This document shows, piece after piece, positions 58,466 through 64,000 of a stretch of 64,000 nucleotides of DNA. A model generated the notes under the pieces. It made no database searches. It was given only the letters and a program-made list of their open reading frames with translations, and was not told where the DNA came from. The position numbers and the translations under genes are program-made. The first letter of the stretch is position 1. Each line of letters begins with the position of its first letter. Source of the stretch: Phymorhynchus buccinoides. Its lineage: Eukaryota > Mollusca > Gastropoda > Neogastropoda > Raphitomidae. The DNA lies in the NCBI GenBank assembly GCA_017654935.2, contig CM065713.1, positions 18,728,539 to 18,792,538 of the forward strand, written 5' to 3'.

Positions 58466-59075
58466 GAAATGACAATAGCTTTCACACACACACATGCGGG
58501 GTGGGAGACAATCCCCATGGAAGACACATTGTCCTAGTAGGGCATTGAATGTGTAACCAGTCTGGAATAATCACATACACCATGTCCTGTCCTTCACCTT
58601 CTACCAAGGTCGTTGAAGAGTGCTTCAAGCAATGGAATTTTGTTTTCTTAGCTAAAACGTGTGTGGTGTTTATGTCTATGAGAGGGGCCCGAGACTAGTG
58701 AGAGAGACGGAGGGAGGGAGGGAGAGAGAGATTGAGAGAGAACGAACGAACGAACAAATCTTTTTTAATGTTGCAAAAGAATAAGCACAATACAGGCTTG
58801 TTTACATCTCACCAACAACAAAGAAAAAATATTAGAAGAAAAAAACACCAGATCAATATATGAATGGCAAATATTTGTAAATACCAATTATCCACACACA
58901 TACACACAGCCATACACACAACAGCTACACACACACTCACATACACATACACATGCACGCACGCACACACGCACACACACACACACACACACTATAGCAA
59001 CATTTATCGTGAAAGAGGAAAAAACAATCTCTAGATGCAACACACACACAAAGAACAAAATTATTTACAAGAGAG
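58466..59075. other. Unique DNA and CA microsatellite, partner of 39,921-40,509
   Basis: Begins with a fragment of the 74-bp unit (tgacaatagctttcacacac) inserted where the left arm has tgatgctgatatgggagg. The (CA)n lies at 58,905-58,992. Confidence 0.6.
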
Positions 59076-59620
59076 AGAGAGACAGAGCACCAAAGGGATG
59101 GCACTGACAATAGCTTTCCACACACACACATGCGCGCACTCACAGAGAGAGAGAGACAGAGCACCAAACAGAGGGATGGCACTGACAATAGCTTTCCAAA
59201 CACACACATGTGCGCACTCACAGAGAGAGAGAGACAGAGCACCAAACAGAGGGATGGCACTGACAATAGCTTTCCAAACACACACATGCGCGCACTCACA
59301 GAGAGAGAGAGACAGAGCACCAGAGGGATGGCACTGACAATAGCTTTCCAAACACACACATGCGCGCACTCACAGAGAGAGAGAGACAGAGCACCAAACA
59401 GAGGGATGGCACTGACAATAGCTTTCCAAACACACACATGCGCGCACTCACAGAGAGAGAGAGACAGAGCACCAGAGGGATGGCACTGACAATAGCTTTC
59501 CAAACACACACATGCGCGCACTCACAGAGAGAGAGAGACAGAGCACCAAACAGAGGGATGGCACTGACAATAGCTTTCCAAACACACACATGCGCGCACT
59601 CACAGAGAGAGAGAGAGAAG
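59076..59620. repeat. 74/78-bp minisatellite, right arm (seven units)
   Basis: Inverted partner of 39,374-39,920 with the same copy number. One unit (near 59,208) has tgtgcgcac for tgcgcgcac. Confidence 0.95.
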
Positions 59621-59946
59621 ACTGACAATTTAACTAGCTTTCCAAAAATACACACACACGCATGCATGCGCGCGCACACGCACACACACAGAGGGGAGGG
59701 TGAAAGACGCACGTTTGCTTCATATTGCCTGTGCATACAATACAATGTTTTATTGACAATACTGAATATTTGAATGCCTTTATGTTTATTTGTTGTTGTT
59801 TTTTCACCCTCTATAAGTTCACCCTGGGGGTGAAAATACTCTATAGTCAAACAAAAAGGTGAGCCCTGTAAATATCTGTTAGACTGTGTTCCGAGTCCTC
59901 TGTCTCTGTCTGTCTCTCTTGTATCAATCATTGTGTTTGTCAACAG
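59621..59946. other. ETHE1 intron copy upstream of exon A copy
   Basis: Partner of 39,046-39,373. It ends in the first of two acceptor sites (gtcaacag at 59,939-59,946). No other exon seen. Confidence 0.6.
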
Positions 59947-60084
59947 GGGATGTCTGTCTCTGTCGTATCAATCATTGGGTTTGTTTGTCAACAGGGGATG
60001 CAGGCAAGCTGTATGACTCGGTGCACTCCAAGATTTTCTCTCTTCCTCGACATTTCAAAGTGTTCCCTGCACACGACTACACAG
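59947..60084 (+). pseudogene. ETHE1: Inverted copy of ETHE1 exon A (right arm of palindrome 2)
   Basis: Main exon 59,995-60,084 with frame intact: DAGKLYDSVHSKIFSLPRHF, then KVFPAHDYTG, donor cacag|gtcaca. The alternative start at 59,947 adds 48 in-frame bases, with Cys for Ser in DVCLCRIN. It would be spliced rightwards, and no exon B follows within the window. It could be a second allele placed in reverse, a paralog, or a real inverted duplicate; the exon itself is not broken, so 'pseudogene' only records that no complete gene is visible. Confidence 0.7.
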
Positions 60085-60630
60085 GTCACAGTTCTCTCTC
60101 TCTCTCTGTCTCTATGCATGGCTCTCTCTCTCTGTGTCCTTCTCTCTCTTTCTCTATATCTGTGTTCTTGTCCTTCTCTCCGACATTCTTTCTTTCGCTC
60201 TCTCTCCTGTTTGTTATTTTATCTATTGTATTCTCTCTCTCATTCTTTCTATGTGTCATTTTGTAATTTAAAAAACACATGTTTTTGTCTCGCAATTTCT
60301 CTGGCAGTCAAGGGGTTAATCGTTTTGTGTTGCAGTCAGGAGGTTTACATCTCCAGAACGTTTTGCCACATTGACTCTGAGCAGGTCTATTTTATAAAAA
60401 CAATTAAAAAAACAAATTACTGAAGGCTTTCAAAATAACCTTGTTCCAAGTTCTATTTTACATTTTGTAATTTTTGTTTTTTCTTAAAAGAAAAAGATTT
60501 TCGGCAGTTACTCGTTTTTACAGACTATAACTAGGCGATACTTTTTCTTTCTTGACTGAGACCCCTGCATTCTATAATCTGACAAATAATATAGTAAGAT
60601 GCAGGTGTAATAAAATCAGAAATTTGTGCC
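60085..60630. other. ETHE1 intron copy, partner of 38,361-38,907
   Basis: TC-rich after the donor, then AT-rich. It includes the complement of the right TIR of the composite block (ggcgatactttttctttctt at ~60,535). Confidence 0.65.
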
Positions 60631-63600
60631 AAATGTGGGAGGTGCACCTTGCACCGCTTTGTACAGACACGGCGCACCTTATCATAAAACACACCCCAAA
60701 TGTGGGAGGTGCGCCTTGCACCGCTTTGTACAGACACGGCGCACCTTATCATAAAACACACCCCAAATGTGGGAGGTGCGCCTTGCACCGCTTTGTACAG
60801 ACACGGCGCACCTTATCATAAAACACACCCCAAATGTGGGAGGTGCGCCTTGCACCGCTTTGTACAGACACGGCGCACCGTATCATAAAACACACACCCC
60901 AAATGTGGGAGGTGCGCCTTGCACCGCTTTGTACAGACACGGCGCACCTTATCATAAAACACACCCCAAATGTGGGAGGTGCGCCTTGCACCGCTTTGTA
61001 CAGACACGGCGCACCTTATCATAAAACACACCCCAAATGTGGGAGGTGCGCCTTGCACCGCTTTGTACAGACACGGCGCGCCTTATCATAAAACACACCC
61101 CAAATGTGGGAGGTGCGCCTTGCACCGCTTTGTACAGACACGGCGCACCTTATCATAAAACACACCCCAAATGTGGGAGGTGCGCCTTGCACCGCTTTGT
61201 ACAGACACGGCGCGCCTTATCATAAAACACACCCCAAATGTGGGAGGTGCGCCTTGCACCGCTTTGTACAGACACGGCGCGCCTTATCATAAAACACACC
61301 CCAAATGTGGGAGGTGCGCCTTGCACCGCTTTGTGCAGACACGGCGCGCCTTATCATAAAACACACACCCCAAATGTGGGAGGTGCGCCTTGCACCGCTT
61401 TGTACAGACACGGCGCACCTTATCATAAAACACACCCCAAATGTGGGAGGTGCGCCTTGCACCGCTTTGTACAGACACGGCGCGCCTTATCATAAAACAC
61501 ACACCCCAAATGTGGGAGGTGCGCCTTGCACCGCTTTGTACAGACACGGCGCACCTTATCATAAAACACACCCCCCAAATGTGGGAGGTGCGCCTTGCAC
61601 CGCTTTGTACAGACACGGCGCACCTTATCATAAAACACACACCCCAAATGTGGGAGGTGCGCCTTGCACCGCTTTGTACAGACACGGCGCACCTTATCAT
61701 AAAACACACACCCCAAATGTGGGAGGTGCGCCTTGCACCGCTTTGTACAGACACGGCGCACCTTATCATAAAACACACACCCCAAATGTGGGAGGTGCGC
61801 CTTGCACCGCTTTGTACAGACACGGCGCACCTTATCATAAAACACACACCCCAAATGTGGGAGGTGCGCCTTGCACCGCTTTGTACAGACACGGCGCACC
61901 TTATCATAAAACACACCCCCCAAATGTGGGAGGTGCGCCTTGCACCGCTTTGTACAGACACGGCGCACCTTATCATAAAACACACCCCAAATGTGGGAGG
62001 TGCGCCTTGCACCGCTTTGTACAGACACGGCGCACCTTATCATAAAACACACCCCCCAAATGTGGGAGGTGCGCCTTGCACCGCTTTGTACAGACACGGC
62101 GCACCTTATCATAAAACACACCCCCCAAATGTGGGAGGTGCGCCTTGCACCGCTTTGTACAGACACGGCGCACCTTATCATAAAACACACACCCCAAATG
62201 TGGGAGGTGCGCCTTGCACCGCTTTGTACAGACACGGCGCACCTTATCATAAAACACACACCCCCCAAATGTGGGAGGTGCGCCTTGCACCGCTTTGTAC
62301 AGACACAGCGCACCGTATCATAAAACACACACCCCAAATGTGGGAGGTGCGCCTTGCACCGCTTTGTACAGACACGGCGCACCTTATCATAAAACACACC
62401 CCCAAATGTGGGAGGTGCGCCTTGCACCGCTTTGTACAGACACGGCGCACCTTATCATAAAACACACACCCCAAATGTGGGAGGTGCGCCTTGCACCGCT
62501 TTGTACAGACACGGCGCACCTTATCATAAACACACACCCCAAATGTGGGAGGTGCGCCTTGCACCGCTTTGTACAGACACGGCGCACCTTATCATAAAAC
62601 ACACCCCCAAATGTGGGAGGTGCGCCTTGCACCGCTTTGTACAGACACGGCGCACCTTATCATAAAACACACCCCAAATGTGGGAGGTGCGCCTTGCACC
62701 GCTTTGTACAGACACGGCGCACCTTATCATAAAACACACACCCCAAATGTGGGAGGTGCGCCTTGCACCGCTTTGTACAGACACGGCGCACCTTATCATA
62801 AAACACACCCCCCCAAATGTGGGAGGTGCGCCTTGCACCGCTTTGTACAGACACGGCGCACCTTATCATAAAACACACACCCCAAATGTGGGAGGTGCGC
62901 CTTGCACCGCTTTGTACAGACACGGCGCACCTTATCATAAAACACACACCCCAAATGTGGGAGGTGCGCCTTGCACCGCTTTGTACAGACACGGCGCACC
63001 TTATCATAAAACACACCCCAAATGTGGGAGGTGCGCCTTGCACCGCTTTGTACAGACACGGCGCACCTTATCATAAAACACACCCCAAATGTGGGAGGTG
63101 CACCTTGCACCGCTTTGTACAGACACGGCGCACCTTATCATAAAACACACCCCAAATGTGGGAGGTGCACCTTGCACCGCTTTGTACAGACACGGCGCAC
63201 CTTATCATAAAACACACCCCAAATGTGGGAGGTGCGCCTTGCACCGCTTTGTACAGACACGGCGCACCTTATCATAAAACACACCCCAAATGTGGGAGGT
63301 GCGCCTTGCACCGCTTTGTACAGACACGGCGCACCTTATCATAAAACACACCCCAAATGTGGGAGGTGCGCCTTGCACCGCTTTGTACAGACACGGCGCA
63401 CCTTATCATAAAACACACCCCCAAATGTGGGAGGTGCACCTTGCACCGCTTTGTACAGACACGGCGCACCTTATCATAAAACACACCCCAAATGTGGGAG
63501 GTGCACCTTGCACCGCTTTGTACAGACACGGCGCACCTTATCATAAAACACACACCCCAAATGTGGGAGGTGCGCCTTGCACCGCTTTGTACAGACACGG

Positions 63601-64000
63601 CGCACCTTATCATAAAACACACACCCCAAATGTGGGAGGTGCGCCTTGCACCGCTTTGTACAGACACGGCGCACCTTATCATAAAACACACACCCCAAAT
63701 GTGGGAGGTGCACCTTGCACCGCTTTGTACAGACACGGCGCACCTTATCATAAAACACACCCCAAATGTGGGAGGTGCGCCTTGCACCGCTTTGTACAGA
63801 CACGGCGCACCTTATAAAACACACCCCAAATGTGGGAGGTGCACCTTGCACCGCTTTGTACAGACACGGCGCACCTTATCATAAAACACACACCCCAAAT
63901 GTGGGAGGTGCGCCTTGCACCGCTTTGTACAGACACGGCGCGCCTTATCATAAAACACACCCCAAATGTGGGAGGTGCGCCTTGCACCGCTTTGTACAGA
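60631..64000. repeat. 67/69-bp minisatellite, right arm, runs off the window (about 49 units)
   Basis: Inverted counterpart of 34,859-38,360. The first dozen units mirror the left arm, including the single tgtgcaga variant at ~61,333 and its left partner at ~37,660. Further out, length variants (cacaccccccaaat) and caccgtatc variants are placed differently. Confidence 0.97.

Larger units (their letters stand above)
49110..64000. repeat. Palindrome 2, right arm (continues past the window)
   Basis: Inverted counterpart of the left arm. It has both arrays and unique blocks in mirror order, including the ETHE1 exon A copy. It differs by SNPs, a larger 44-bp array (about 6.1 against 5.4 kb), and a scrambled block inside the 54-bp array. 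Confidence 0.9.

Overview
This is an intron-rich, repeat-dominated eukaryotic (animal) window. No operons or bacterial features are present. Minisatellite-stuffed introns, decayed I/Jockey-like and L2/CR1-like LINE pieces, and TIR elements with a 'cggactataaggcg' end suggest a marine invertebrate, possibly a mollusc. That assignment is inference; the sequence does not fix the species.

The one host gene I can support is the 3' part of an ETHE1-type persulfide dioxygenase on the minus strand. It has three exons with matching splice phases: 38,997-38,908 (or starting at 39,045), 32,974-32,858, and the terminal coding exon 27,339-27,275. The introns are about 5.9 and 5.5 kb and are filled with minisatellites (67-, 52-, 76- and 66-bp units). 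Upstream of the first visible exon lie 74-, 54- and 44-bp arrays. Downstream of the stop lie an Asp-codon-like ~51-bp array and a 47/48-bp array. The 5' exons carrying the metal-binding HxHxDH region are not in the window.

The layout is controlled by two giant inverted repeats. Palindrome 1 (arms 3,243-~14,940 and ~15,890-27,774, spacer ~0.95 kb) duplicates the terminal ETHE1 exon in reverse. Its array variants are mirrored unit by unit, but its left arm is full of single-base indels and ends at a 500-N gap, so I read it as an unpolished fold-back copy. Palindrome 2 (axis 49,107.5, a 4-bp centre, arms at least ~14 kb) duplicates the upstream ETHE1 exon in reverse. Both arms are clean and differ by SNPs, and their innermost 44-bp arrays are not mirror images, so it looks more like two alleles or paralogs joined head to head.

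Region by region: 1-2,742 decayed I/Jockey-like LINE (minus); 2,743-3,242 gap; 3,243-27,774 palindrome 1; 27,775-32,857 ETHE1 intron with a 66-bp array, dispersed repeats, a TIR element and a MADF-like ORF; 32,858-32,974 exon; 33,045-38,479 a composite TIR-bounded block holding the 52-bp array, a LINE tail and the 67-bp array; 38,908-39,045 exon; 39,374-49,105 arrays of the left arm; 49,110-64,000 the inverted copy, still inside the 67-bp array at the window end.

Most long open frames here are artefacts of arrays with periods divisible by three, or of stop-free units, and are not annotated as genes.
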